DNA of 64,000 bases from Paenibacillus sp. BJ-4 (GCF_020404765.1 NZ_JAIVEM010000140.1:1-64000); one strand, 5' to 3'. Positions 43,790 to 53,173 are shown, counted from the first letter of the stretch. Program-made: numbers and translations. The notes: generated by a model not told the origin, from the letters alone.

Positions 43790-45076
43790 ATGTCAACTGT
43801 AGTCGTTGTGGGAACACAATGGGGAGACGAAGGCAAAGGTAAAATCACGGACTATCTGGCGGAAAGCGCTGAAGTAGTGGCCCGTTACCAAGGCGGAAAC
43901 AATGCTGGTCATACGATTCTCATTGACGGTAAAAAGTACAAGCTGAGCCTGATTCCATCCGGCGTTTTTTATGAAGATAAAAAGTGTGTTATTGGCAACG
44001 GCATGGTAGTGAATCCAGCCGCTCTTATTGAAGAAATTACTTACATTCATGATAATGGCTTTTCTACGAAAAATCTGGTCATCAGTGACCGCGCACATGT
44101 GATTATGCCTTACCATATGACGCTGGACGTACTGGAAGAAGACCGCAAAGGTCCTAACAAAATTGGTACGACGCGTAAAGGGATCGGCCCTGCTTATATG
44201 GATAAAGCTGCACGTAATGGTATCCGTATTGCTGATTTGCTGGATGCGGAGGAATTCGAAACGAAGCTGCGCCTTCTTACGAAGGAAAAGAATCAAGTAA
44301 TCCAACAGGTATACGGCGGTGAGCCGCTGGATGTAGAAGAAATACTGAAACAATATCTGGAGTATGCAGAATTTATCCGTCCTTATGTAGGCGATACGTC
44401 TGTTGTGTTGAATGATGCGATTGACGCAAATCGTAAGGTACTGTTCGAGGGTGCGCAAGGCGTTATGCTCGATATCGACCAAGGTACGTATCCGTACGTA
44501 ACATCCTCCAACCCATCGGCTGGCGGCGTATGTATCGGTTCCGGTGTCGGACCATCCAAAATTCAACAGGTAATCGGTGTAGCTAAATCGTACACAACTC
44601 GCGTAGGCGACGGACCGTTTCCAACCGAGCTGAACGATGAAATCGGCGATTATATCCGTGAAACAGGTCATGAGTACGGTACAGTTACAGGTCGTGCTCG
44701 CCGCGTAGGCTGGTTTGACAGCGTCGTTGTGCGCCATGCCCGCCGTGTCAGCGGACTTACGGGTCTGTCCCTGAACTCACTGGATGTACTGACTGGCTTG
44801 AAAACAGTCAAAATCTGCACAGGCTACAAATACCGTGGTGAGATCATTACGCATTATCCGGCAAGCTTAAAAATGCTGGCGGAATGTGAAGCGGTATACG
44901 AAGAAATGCCGGGCTGGAGCGAAGACATTACTGGTGTGAAAACACTGGAGGAACTGCCTGAGAATACCCGCAATTATGTACAACGCGTATCTGAGTTGAC
45001 AGGTATTCCAATCGCCATCTTCTCTGTGGGTCGTAACCGTGATCAAACGAACCAGGTGCTTCCGATTTATTTGTAA
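43790..45076 (+). CDS. purA: Adenylosuccinate synthetase
   Basis: First committed step from IMP to AMP: GTP-dependent joining of IMP and aspartate. 428 aa with GTQWGDEGKGK (P-loop-like), NNAGHT, GTTRKGIGPAYMDKAAR, and GRARRVGWFD. Length is normal. GGAGGA precedes the ATG. Single-gene unit with its own PurR-type control and terminator. Confidence 0.98.
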   Translation: MSTVVVVGTQWGDEGKGKITDYLAESAEVVARYQGGNNAGHTILIDGKKYKLSLIPSGVFYEDKKCVIGNGMVVNPAALIEEITYIHDNGFSTKNLVISDRAHVIMPYHMTLDVLEEDRKGPNKIGTTRKGIGPAYMDKAARNGIRIADLLDAEEFETKLRLLTKEKNQVIQQVYGGEPLDVEEILKQYLEYAEFIRPYVGDTSVVLNDAIDANRKVLFEGAQGVMLDIDQGTYPYVTSSNPSAGGVCIGSGVGPSKIQQVIGVAKSYTTRVGDGPFPTELNDEIGDYIRETGHEYGTVTGRARRVGWFDSVVVRHARRVSGLTGLSLNSLDVLTGLKTVKICTGYKYRGEIITHYPASLKMLAECEAVYEEMPGWSEDITGVKTLEELPENTRNYVQRVSELTGIPIAIFSVGRNRDQTNQVLPIYL

Positions 45077-45108
45077 GACTTAATGATAGAGCTATTCATA
45101 TACGTTCA

Positions 45109-45145
45109 GGGAGAGAGGGCTGTTAACAGCTCTCTCTTTTTTTAT
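45109..45145 (+). terminator. Terminator after purA
   Basis: GGAGAGAG and CTCTCTC arms enclose a GCTGTTAACAGC palindrome, and seven Ts follow. Confidence 0.9.
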
Positions 45146-45222
45146 TGTTGAAGTGTTAAACGGAAATCTTCCTCTTTACATAATCTTATCCCCCTTGTCG
45201 ATTTGTGATAACAAACCCTCTC

Positions 45223-45262
45223 TATAATCCATATTGAAAAGAGATTCGGACGTCTAGACGTC
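45223..45262 (+). promoter_or_regulatory. -10 element and palindromic GntR-type operator of the accessory operon
   Basis: TATAAT (45223-45228), with no good -35 at standard spacing, is followed by the perfect 14-base palindrome GACGTCTAGACGTC (45249-45262). The core GTCTAGAC fits the GT-N-TA-N-AC pattern bound by many GntR-family repressors. It lies just before the ribosome site of the first gene, where a repressor would act as a roadblock. Confidence 0.7.
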
Positions 45263-45278
45263 TTGAGAGGGATGAATT

Positions 45279-46103
45279 ATGAACTGGTATCTTCGCTCAC
45301 TCGGCACACGCAAAATTGTGGAATTCATCGTGCTTGTCATTTTCGTCATTTTTTTTCTGGGGCCTCTGACCAATCTGCTCCTGTTGGCGGTTTCGGGAAA
45401 ATGGCAATATCCTGCACCGCTCCCGCAGAGCCTGTCACTGGAATGGTGGAAGTTTGTACTTACCCAGGATGACGTACTCAGCTCGATTTCCCTATCCTTC
45501 CTGATTGCTATTACCGTTACGGTCTGTTCGATTATTGTATGTGTTCCTGCTGCTTATGCCTTTGCACGGATTTCCTTTCCGCTCAGTAAGTGGTTTCTAT
45601 TCTCATTCCTGCTCACGCATGCTTTTCCGAAAATGGGCTTGTATGTGTCCATCGCCGTGCTGTTCTACCAATTCGGGTTGATGAACACCTTTGCAGGCAT
45701 TATTCTCATCCACATGGTGAACACGCTCATGTATATGACCTGGATTCCTTCCTCTGCGTTCCGCAGTGTACATCGCGCACAGGAAGAGTCAGCCAGGGAT
45801 GCTGGAGCCGGGCCATTTCGGGTGTTCTGGAAAATCAGCTTTCCTATGGCACTGCCCGGCATTGTAGTCGCCTCCATCTTTACCTTTCTCGCTTCACTGG
45901 ATGAGGCACAGGGAACACTGCTGGTCGGAACACCGGACTATAAAACGATGCCTGTCATCATGTATTCCATCATTGCCGATTATCCGAGCACAACAGGTGC
46001 TGTTTTCTCGGTCATTCTTACTCTGCCAACGATTATTCTGCTATTGGCCGCCAAGCGGTTTGTAAGTGCGGATGTACTGGCAGGCGGATTTCAGGTGAAA
46101 TAA
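45279..46103 (+). CDS. ABC transporter permease (PotC/ThiP-like)
   Basis: 274 aa with six membrane segments and the inner-membrane EAA-type loop (ESARDAGAGPFRVFWKISFPMALPG). It resembles permeases of iron, polyamine, thiamine and 2-aminoethylphosphonate importers; the substrate is not deducible. GAGAGGG precedes the ATG. First gene of the accessory operon. Confidence 0.9.
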   Translation: MNWYLRSLGTRKIVEFIVLVIFVIFFLGPLTNLLLLAVSGKWQYPAPLPQSLSLEWWKFVLTQDDVLSSISLSFLIAITVTVCSIIVCVPAAYAFARISFPLSKWFLFSFLLTHAFPKMGLYVSIAVLFYQFGLMNTFAGIILIHMVNTLMYMTWIPSSAFRSVHRAQEESARDAGAGPFRVFWKISFPMALPGIVVASIFTFLASLDEAQGTLLVGTPDYKTMPVIMYSIIADYPSTTGAVFSVILTLPTIILLLAAKRFVSADVLAGGFQVK

Positions 46104-46131
46104 CGTAATTGGTCAAAAGGAGCCTAAACGA

Positions 46132-47163
46132 ATGTCCATTCAACTATCGATTCAAGAGTTAACCAAACGATTCAAGACAGGAGACGGAGTCAAAGGCATT
46201 TCACTTGACGTGATGAAGGGGGAGCTAGTGACCCTGCTTGGGCCATCCGGCTGCGGCAAAACAACCGTGCTTCGCTCGATTGGCGGCTTTCTTGACCCGG
46301 ACGGCGGTGACATCCAGATTCAAGGTAAAAGCGTACTGAAGCTGCCTCCCGAAAAGCGCCCGACAGCCATGGTGTTCCAAAGCTATAATCTGTGGCCGCA
46401 TATGACGGTGTATGACAATCTGGCCTTCGGATTGAAAATTCGCAAGGTGAAAAAGGCGGAGATCGACCGCCAGGTCAAGGAAGCGCTGGCGCTGGTGCGG
46501 CTGGAGACAGCAGAACGCAAAACGCCCGGCCAGCTCTCAGGCGGCCAACAGCAGCGGGTAGCGCTCGCCCGTGCTCTGCTGCTGAAGCCGGATGTATTGC
46601 TGCTGGACGAGCCTTTCTCCGCTCTCGATGCCAAGCTGCGGATGGAGATGCGGGAGGAGCTGCGCGATATCCAGATGCGGACGGGAATGACGATGGTGTT
46701 CGTCACCCACGATCAGGAAGAGGCGCTGTCCATCTCCGACCGGATTGTAGTCATGAATGCAGGCCGGATTGAGCAGCTTTCGACGCCGCAGGAGATTTAT
46801 GACAAGCCGGAATCGCTGTTTGTGGCGGGATTTATTGGCCGCATCAATTTATTAAGGGGGGTGAGCAGAGGTCGCAGTGTCTCCGTGAGCGGAATACCTT
46901 TTCCGCAAGAGCATGAATACACAGGTGAATCCATGGTGGGTGTAAGACCAGAGGATATTGTTCTGACGAATGAAGACAAGCCTTCTCTGTCTGGAACGAT
47001 CCGACAGGTGATGATTCTCGGGCATTATGCCGAGGTGTCGCTGGACAGCGGGACGGATCATCTGAAAATGTTTGTGCCGCGTGAGCGGGCTGCCGAGCTG
47101 CGAAGTGGAGAGCAGATCAGATTCAGCTTCAATAGAATTGTTACTTTTCCAGCAGCACAGTGA
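46132..47163 (+). CDS. ABC transporter ATPase (PotA/FbpC-like)
   Basis: 343 aa: Walker A GPSGCGKTT (about 38-46), Q-loop FQSYNLWPHM, signature LSGGQQQR, Walker B VLLLDEPFSALD, H-loop VTHDQEE, and a C-terminal TOBE-type domain (VGVRPEDIVL). It is intact and would drive import through the two flanking permeases. Confidence 0.93.
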   Translation: MSIQLSIQELTKRFKTGDGVKGISLDVMKGELVTLLGPSGCGKTTVLRSIGGFLDPDGGDIQIQGKSVLKLPPEKRPTAMVFQSYNLWPHMTVYDNLAFGLKIRKVKKAEIDRQVKEALALVRLETAERKTPGQLSGGQQQRVALARALLLKPDVLLLDEPFSALDAKLRMEMREELRDIQMRTGMTMVFVTHDQEEALSISDRIVVMNAGRIEQLSTPQEIYDKPESLFVAGFIGRINLLRGVSRGRSVSVSGIPFPQEHEYTGESMVGVRPEDIVLTNEDKPSLSGTIRQVMILGHYAEVSLDSGTDHLKMFVPRERAAELRSGEQIRFSFNRIVTFPAAQ

Positions 47164-47266
47164 ATGTGTACCATCAACCTTCTGCATCGCTTCAATGTTA
47201 ATGCATCATGAACGCATCATCTAGCGGTGTTGCGAACTTGTGCAACCATCTAAAGGAGGAAACAAC

Positions 47267-48436
47267 GTGTTTGGGAAAAAGAAGATGAGTCTGATTTTGG
47301 CTGGGGTGCTCAGCCTATCGTTACTGGCCGGATGTGGAACCAGCGGCAAGGCCGCAACCACGACAGGAGAGGCTAAGGACACGAAAGCAGAGGCAGCTAA
47401 GGGTACGACGGAGATCTCCTTGTACACTGGCGGATCTTTGAACGTCAAAGAATTGTGGGAAACCTTAATTAAAGATTTTGAAGCTAAAAATGATCGCATC
47501 AAGGTCAAACTGGTGTATTTGCCAGCCGGAACCGGGGGAGCATCGACGCTGGATCGTCTGATCGCAGCCAAAAAGAGCGGGCAAACCGATGTGGATATCG
47601 ATCTGTATGAGGGCAGTCTGGATGACATCACTAGAGGTGTAGGTGAACAACTGTGGGACACGATGGATGCCAAGAAGGTTCCGAACCTGGCCAATGTGGA
47701 TGAAACCTATCTGAAGCAAGTAAATAATCAGGCTATTCCATACCGGGCATCTTCGGTAGTTCTTGCCTATAATAGCGCGAAGGTGGCTACGCCTCCCAAA
47801 ACAGCAGATGAGCTGTATACGTGGATTCGTCAGCATCCCGGCAAATTTGCTTATAACGACCCGTCCACGGGTGGGTCAGGCAGTTCGTTTGTAAATACCG
47901 TCATTTATAATTTCCTCCCGCCAGAGGCCATGAACAGCAATGATCCGGCTAATATGAAGAAATGGGATCAAGGCTTCTCGCTGCTCAAGGAACTGGGGCC
48001 TTCCATGTATCAAAAGGGTGTCTATCCGAAAAAGAATCAAGGCACGCTTGATATTCTCGCGAGCGGAGAGGTGGATATGATTCCCGCCTGGTCCGATATG
48101 GCGCTGGAGCAATTGGCAAAAGGCCTGCTGCCTGACACGATCAAGCTGACGCAGATCGACCCTGCTTTTACAGGCGGGCCGTCTTATCTGATGGTTCCTT
48201 CCCTTTCCTCCAAGAAGGAAGCAACGCAAGAATTCCTGAACTATGTGCTGACACCGGAAGCGCAGAAGGTTGTTATCAATAAAATGTATGGCTATCCGGG
48301 GATCAAGTGGAGTCTGATGCCAAAAGAACTGCAAGAGAAATTCAACAGTGTTTCTTCAGGCTACCGCAGCTTCAACAGCGGCGAGCTTCAGCAGGAAATC
48401 TACAAACGCTGGCAAAGTGAAGTCGCAGGCGGCTGA
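47267..48436 (+). CDS. ABC transporter substrate-binding lipoprotein
   Basis: 389 aa from the GTG at 47267, which has AAAGGAGG seven bases upstream. The lipoprotein signal ends LLAGC (Cys23). The fold is of the SBP_bac_1/6 type (PotD/FbpA-like): ISLYTGGSLNVKELWETLIKDFEAKN, VVLAYNSAKV, FAYNDPSTGGSGSSF. A hairpin (GTTGC/GCAAC, about 47229-47246) precedes the gene. The ligand is unknown. Confidence 0.9.
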   Translation: MFGKKKMSLILAGVLSLSLLAGCGTSGKAATTTGEAKDTKAEAAKGTTEISLYTGGSLNVKELWETLIKDFEAKNDRIKVKLVYLPAGTGGASTLDRLIAAKKSGQTDVDIDLYEGSLDDITRGVGEQLWDTMDAKKVPNLANVDETYLKQVNNQAIPYRASSVVLAYNSAKVATPPKTADELYTWIRQHPGKFAYNDPSTGGSGSSFVNTVIYNFLPPEAMNSNDPANMKKWDQGFSLLKELGPSMYQKGVYPKKNQGTLDILASGEVDMIPAWSDMALEQLAKGLLPDTIKLTQIDPAFTGGPSYLMVPSLSSKKEATQEFLNYVLTPEAQKVVINKMYGYPGIKWSLMPKELQEKFNSVSSGYRSFNSGELQQEIYKRWQSEVAGG

Positions 48437-48438
48437 TC

Positions 48439-49282
48439 ATGAGTTCATCTTCTAAAAGAGGGATGTTGGGGCTTGCCCTAGTCATCCCATCTTTTCTCAT
48501 ATTTGCTGGTCGTTGTTATTATTCCCATTCTCTATGCGGTAAAAGAAAGCCTCATTGATCAGCATGGAACCGGCTACGGTCTGGCCAACTATATTCGGCT
48601 GTTCACGGAGCCTGCCATGCGCAGAAATATCATATATACGATTAATGTCACGCTAGTCTCGACGGCCCTTACTCTGGTCATCAGCTATGCTTTGGCTATT
48701 TATCTGAGATTCGGTAAAGGGGTCGTTGTGAAGTGGATAGGCCGATTGTATTTTATTCCGATGTTTGTTCCCGGTGTAATTGCAACCTATGCGATCATTA
48801 CGATGTATGGCAATCACGGTTGGGCTGCACGTCTTTTGCTGCCGCTCGGCATTGAAACCATTCCCAGGATTATTTATGACTACAAAGGACTGGTGCTGGC
48901 TAATTTGTGGTTCAACATCCCGTTCGCAACCATGCTGCTCAGCTCGGCACTTGCCAGCATTCCGAACGCTGTCGTCGAAAGTGCCAGAGATGCAGGAGCC
49001 AGCACGATGCAGCTGTTCGCGCGCTTCATTTTACCCCTTTCCTATAAAACGATGTGGGTCGCGGTGACTTTCATCTTTATGGGAATCATGGGTAGCTTCA
49101 CAGCTCCGTTCCTGATCGGTGCCAACTCGCCGCAGGTATTGGGTGTCGCCATGCAGCAGGTATTTTCCAGCTATCAGGAAACGCATACGGCAAGCGCTAT
49201 GGCGGTGTTTATGTTTTTACTGTGTTCTTTCATGGGCTACTTTTATATTCGAACCATGGTGAAGGATGCGGATGCGGGCTAG
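48439..49282 (+). pseudogene. Frameshifted ABC transporter permease (second subunit)
   Basis: The frame opens at the ATG 48439 (MSSSSKRGMLGLALVIPSFLIF), two bases after the preceding stop, then shifts near 48505. One extra base moves the rest into the next frame, where VVVIIPILYAVKES continues and the permease is complete to 49282 (EAA loop ESARDAGASTMQLFARFILPLS). As read, translation from 48439 stops within a few dozen codons. A downstream start would lack the first membrane segment. Removing one base at 48502-48506 restores a normal protein of about 280 aa. Real decay or a sequence error cannot be separated here. Confidence 0.8.
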
Positions 49283-49313
49283 ATGACCGCTATACACTAA
49301 GGAGGTTACAGGG

Positions 49314-50798
49314 ATGAACAGCCAAGCAGAAGTGCAGATTACCGGATTTCGCGGGGAATTGCAGGAAAAAGACCTGCTGGATTGCGGATATCGGATTGCC
49401 TTACACAAAGCCGAGGTCGAGCTCAGCACGGGGAACGGGTTCCGATTCACGTTTTCCATGCCGGAAGACGGATTCGCAGAGCTGGATTTGCTGGCCCGCT
49501 CGGACAGCGACTGGGCTGCGGCAGATCGGGAATCCGCCTTTGTGCGCCTCTACCTGAACGATGTCTATAATCAGGACGTTATTTTGTATTATGGCAGCAG
49601 CTTGGGTGTGTACACTCGTCTGTTGGGGAATCTAAAGGAAGGCGATTATGAGGTGTATGCGGAATTCCGGGAATTGGAGTCTGCTCCGCTGGTGTCCAGA
49701 GCATGGATCGACGGGGTCGAGCTGCGCTGTGTGGCTGATTCTTCGGCCAGATCGATTGTCTATCGCCACACCCCTCTTTTGTATGGCCGCAATTTGTTCC
49801 ACCCCTATGAAAATCGTTTCACGGATACGCCGCTGGTTCTGTTTTATTCGGTGGCAGAGGAGGAAGAACGGACGATCATCGAATATCAGATGATGTTCAG
49901 CCATGAGGATGAAGGAACGCCAGCACCGCTGTTAATGAGCAAGTGGGGAAGAACAACTGATATTGAGTGGATGTATCGCGTTGAGCTGGATGCAGACGGC
50001 AACGTGTTGAATGCCGTTTTCCAAGGCCCCCATCACATAACTACTGCTTTTCAGGGAAGCTATGATCTGGGCGGGCATCCTGTGCTCCAATCGGCTACGA
50101 CTAATGGAAACTTTACGGATCATATTACGTCAGGCTACCGTTTTATGCTGACACCTGCCTTCCAGTGGAAGCCAGAGGAAGAGCCGCGTGAGGCAGTCAT
50201 GAGCCGTTTTCCTTTTGCCTATCAGGTCACTGGGTGGGAAATGGAGCGCCAGCAGGAGCTGGAAATGCCATCGCTTGCGTCATCCATTGCCCTTGCTCAT
50301 CAGCGAAGCTATGTCTTTATCCAGACTTCCAAGTTTTCTTTGCACAGTTCCGACGGTGAACGCTCTTCAGCATCGAGACCAGGCTTTAATCGACGTGAAG
50401 AGGATGCCTGTGTCGATATCCAGCTTCGCCTTCATGGCTCTGAGCAGTGGTATTCATCGTGCCATCATGATTTGAGACTCGGGGATTTTAGAGCCGCTTA
50501 TGAGGGGGCAGAGTCGCACTTCTCCACAACGATCAAGCTATCGGGAGAGCCTGCGCTGGATGATATAGCGGAAATTAGAGCAGTGCTGCTGGAAGGAGGT
50601 GCCGACCGTATGAAGGTGGCGGGACTGTATGCTTTTATGTTGAACGAGAATTATTTGCCGAAGCAACCAGGGATTCGTACAGATCGGGCACTTGAGCTAA
50701 CGCGAGATACCCCAGCAGGTATTCTATGGGCAGCAGACGAGACAGGGTCAGTAACTTATGCTGCGGACTACTCGACAAGCAAGGATGAGCAGGTATGA
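49314..50798 (+). CDS. Protein of unknown function in the hydrolase operon (494 aa)
   Basis: Open 494-aa frame with AAGGAGG at good spacing. No signal peptide or membrane segment is seen. The N-terminal part looks like a beta-sandwich (FRFTFSMPEDGFAELDLLARS, VRLYLNDVYNQDVILYYG). The middle part has HEDEGTPAPLLMSKWGRTTDIEWMYRVELDADGNV and HPVLQSATTNGNFTDH. I recognise no family. It overlaps the next start by four bases, so it belongs to the operon. Confidence 0.7.
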   Translation: MNSQAEVQITGFRGELQEKDLLDCGYRIALHKAEVELSTGNGFRFTFSMPEDGFAELDLLARSDSDWAAADRESAFVRLYLNDVYNQDVILYYGSSLGVYTRLLGNLKEGDYEVYAEFRELESAPLVSRAWIDGVELRCVADSSARSIVYRHTPLLYGRNLFHPYENRFTDTPLVLFYSVAEEEERTIIEYQMMFSHEDEGTPAPLLMSKWGRTTDIEWMYRVELDADGNVLNAVFQGPHHITTAFQGSYDLGGHPVLQSATTNGNFTDHITSGYRFMLTPAFQWKPEEEPREAVMSRFPFAYQVTGWEMERQQELEMPSLASSIALAHQRSYVFIQTSKFSLHSSDGERSSASRPGFNRREEDACVDIQLRLHGSEQWYSSCHHDLRLGDFRAAYEGAESHFSTTIKLSGEPALDDIAEIRAVLLEGGADRMKVAGLYAFMLNENYLPKQPGIRTDRALELTRDTPAGILWAADETGSVTYAADYSTSKDEQV

Positions 50799-51262
50799 GC
50801 AAGCTGCTGTATGTGGAAGGAACGGTCGATCGTTCCTGCACCCAGAGCCATATTACGTACTCTTTTCATATTTCACAGCCGACAGAAATCATTCGCATTC
50901 AATTTTCGTACACCCCGAAGCTGTTGGAGGATCAGGAGCAGGCTCGAAGCATGATTGAAGAGAGCATGAGCCGATACGGATACGACGAACCGGGTCATGC
51001 TGAAGAGGCGTGGAAGAAGTATACGCCAATACAAAATTTATTAACGCTGTCTGTCGACGATTCTGTTCGCCATCGGGGCAATGCGCACCGCCCCGAGATG
51101 CAGCAGGAGCATCGACTGGGTTCTTCCGCGGCTTCGCCGGGATTTGTCGCAGGAGACAATCCCGCAGGAATGTGGAGGATCACCGTCAGTCTGCATGCCG
51201 TTGTAACAGAGATGCTGACATACAGCATTCAGGTATGGGGGGAGGACGCCGTACATGGTTAA
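50795..51262 (+). CDS. Unknown 155-aa protein, possibly a detached beta domain of CehA/McbA hydrolases
   Basis: Starts ATGAGC inside the previous stop and ends overlapping the hydrolase start by eight bases. The pattern IIRIQFSYTPKLLED, then GMWRITVSLHAVVTEMLTYSIQVWGE resembles the N-terminal beta-sandwich often found fused in front of CehA/McbA-type PHP hydrolases, here as a separate polypeptide. That assignment is inference. It contains a KKYTPIQNLLTLSVDD segment and a disordered Arg/His/Ser-rich stretch (about 92-120). Confidence 0.6.
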   Translation: MSKLLYVEGTVDRSCTQSHITYSFHISQPTEIIRIQFSYTPKLLEDQEQARSMIEESMSRYGYDEPGHAEEAWKKYTPIQNLLTLSVDDSVRHRGNAHRPEMQQEHRLGSSAASPGFVAGDNPAGMWRITVSLHAVVTEMLTYSIQVWGEDAVHG

Positions 51263-52287
51263 ATGGATCCCGGCAGAGCTTCATACCCATACGCTTCACA
51301 GTGACGGCAGGCAAACACTGGAGGAACTGGCCCAAAGCGCAGCCAATCTCGGGCTTGAATGTATCGCCATGACAGATCACAATACCCAGTCAGCACTTAT
51401 AGATCAGGAGCGGGTTCAACAGCAATTTGGCGTCCCGATCATTCCAGGAATGGAATGGAATGGACCACCTTTTACGGACATATGCTGACGCTCGGGGTAG
51501 ACCGTTTTATCGACTGGCGTGTTCTGGGGCCGGATGATATCCACGAGGGGATTCGGAAGGTGCATGAGCAGGGAGGTATTGCAGGGATTGCCCATCCGTT
51601 CAGGATTGGAAGTCCGATCTGTACGGGATGCTTCTGGGAATACACGATTCAGGACTGGCATGAGGTCGATTATATTGAGGTATGGTCAACGCTCATGCCG
51701 TCGATTAAGCGTGACAGCCAGCGGGCATTTGCGATGTGGACGGATTTGTTGAACCAGGGATATCGCATCACGGCGGTAAGCGGTCGGGACTGGCACGTAT
51801 CCAAACCGGATGATGCCCTTCCGGCTGTCACGTATCTAGGTGTGCGGGAGGAAGCGGGAGAACAAGAGACGTTGGCAATCCGGGCAGTTGAGGCAATCCG
51901 CAACGGCTCTGTATCGGTTACGATGGGGCCGTTATTGACGATGCAGGCACAGGTTAAGGGGGATGACAGACGTTATAGCATCGGGGAATATGTAGAGTCG
52001 ATGGCGGGAGATTCGCTGTTGGTGACGATACAGTTGGATACACAGACCAGACCAGAGCAGCCCATTATCGGCTGGAGCCGCAGAGCCTTCGTTTGCTGCT
52101 AACCAGTCGTCAGGGGACATGCTCTGAAATTCACATTCCTGCTCAATCAGGAGAATATACGATAACGCTGCAAGACCCGGCAGAGAAGGGCTGGATACGA
52201 GCCGAGTTGTATGGCTGTATGGAAGACTGCGTCACTATGATCGCTTTTACAAATCCGATTTATATCGCTGGAATCCAATCATTATGA
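51255..52287 (+). pseudogene. PHP-domain metallohydrolase (CehA/McbA-like) with two frameshifts
   Basis: Starts MVKWIPAELHTHTLHSDGRQTLEEL with the PHP HxH metal motif, then AMTDHNTQ, PGMEW, GIAHPF and VSGRDWHV, so all metal-ligand motifs exist in the DNA. The first frameshift comes at three tandem copies of GGAAT (51447-51461); two copies would give a continuous PGMEWTTFYGHM. The second, equivalent to losing one base, lies near 52065-52072, after which LEPQSLRLLLTSRQG continues to 52287 with a C-terminal domain. The intact protein would be about 340 aa, a phosphoesterase-like enzyme of unknown substrate. Confidence 0.85.
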
Positions 52288-52309
52288 TAGAAAGGCTGGG
52301 CTTTGGACG

Positions 52310-53026
52310 GTGTCGACCAAACAAGAGAGCATTAAGTTGCTCATAGAGGAATATATAGAGGTTAACCAGATTGGACCGGGCGACAGGCTGCCTTCGGAAG
52401 CCGCGCTTTCGCAATCATTCCGTGTGTCGCGTACGACGCTACGTGGAGCGATCCGCCAGCTGGAATCGGAAGGAAAGCTGTTGGTAAAGCACGGGAGCGG
52501 CACATTCGCCACTCGTCCGCTTCCCAGCATTCCCAGTTCATTGGATCGCTTGTACAGCATCGGGGATATGATTCGTTCAGCAGGGCTGCGGGAGGACGAG
52601 CAGTTGAAATCCATCCAGAGGATTTCAACGTGTCCCCCGGATATTGCCGACCGAATGGAACTTTCCGAGCATGAGCCGATGATTGTTCTGGAGCGTACGC
52701 GTACCGCGGACGGGGAAGCGGTGGCACACTCTATTAACTGGATGCCGGAGAGGTTAGCGAGTCCTATTTTGGAGGACGGGTCTTTTTCAGGGTCCTTATT
52801 TCAAAGTTTGGAGCTTCAGGCCGGGGTACGAATTGTAGGGGCGTATTCAGAGCTTACCGTCCCGAACGCTCATGATGCCCACGCGGCACGTCTGCTCCAG
52901 CAGCCGCAGGCTACGGTATTACTGCTCAAGCAGCTTCATTACGATGAGCTGAACCGACAGGTGCTGTATTCACTGGATTATGTTCGCAATGATATTTTCC
53001 GTTTTTGGGTACGCCGTACTCGTTGA
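52310..53026 (+). CDS. GntR-family transcriptional regulator with UTRA domain
   Basis: 238 aa. The N-terminal winged helix (GPGDRLPSEAALSQSFRVSRTTLRGAIRQLESEGKLLVKHGSGTF) is followed by a HutC-type UTRA effector domain (FEGSLFQSLELQ-like region, ending LDYVRNDIFRFWVRR). It probably binds the palindrome before the first transporter gene and senses an imported ligand or product. The start is GTG with a weak ribosome site. It is intact although two genes upstream are broken. Confidence 0.88.
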   Translation: MSTKQESIKLLIEEYIEVNQIGPGDRLPSEAALSQSFRVSRTTLRGAIRQLESEGKLLVKHGSGTFATRPLPSIPSSLDRLYSIGDMIRSAGLREDEQLKSIQRISTCPPDIADRMELSEHEPMIVLERTRTADGEAVAHSINWMPERLASPILEDGSFSGSLFQSLELQAGVRIVGAYSELTVPNAHDAHAARLLQQPQATVLLLKQLHYDELNRQVLYSLDYVRNDIFRFWVRRTR

Positions 53027-53173
53027 TCCACTGCCAGATCACATCTACTATTCAATCGTGCTAGTTTTACATATTCCAAGGGTTAAAAATCGTCATATCT
53101 CGTCAATACTGATTGATATGCACTTCATGAAGATGTACACATGGCAAGCTGCGTATGAAGGAGGTAACGGGAT

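Noticed and set aside
48500..48508. Programmed frameshift in the permease
   Set aside because: No slippery heptamer and no following strong stem-loop or internal Shine-Dalgarno is evident; an ordinary indel is simpler.
51010..51372. 120-codon frame over the 155-aa gene and PHP start
   Set aside because: It is out of frame with both genes, Arg/Cys-rich and without a ribosome site.
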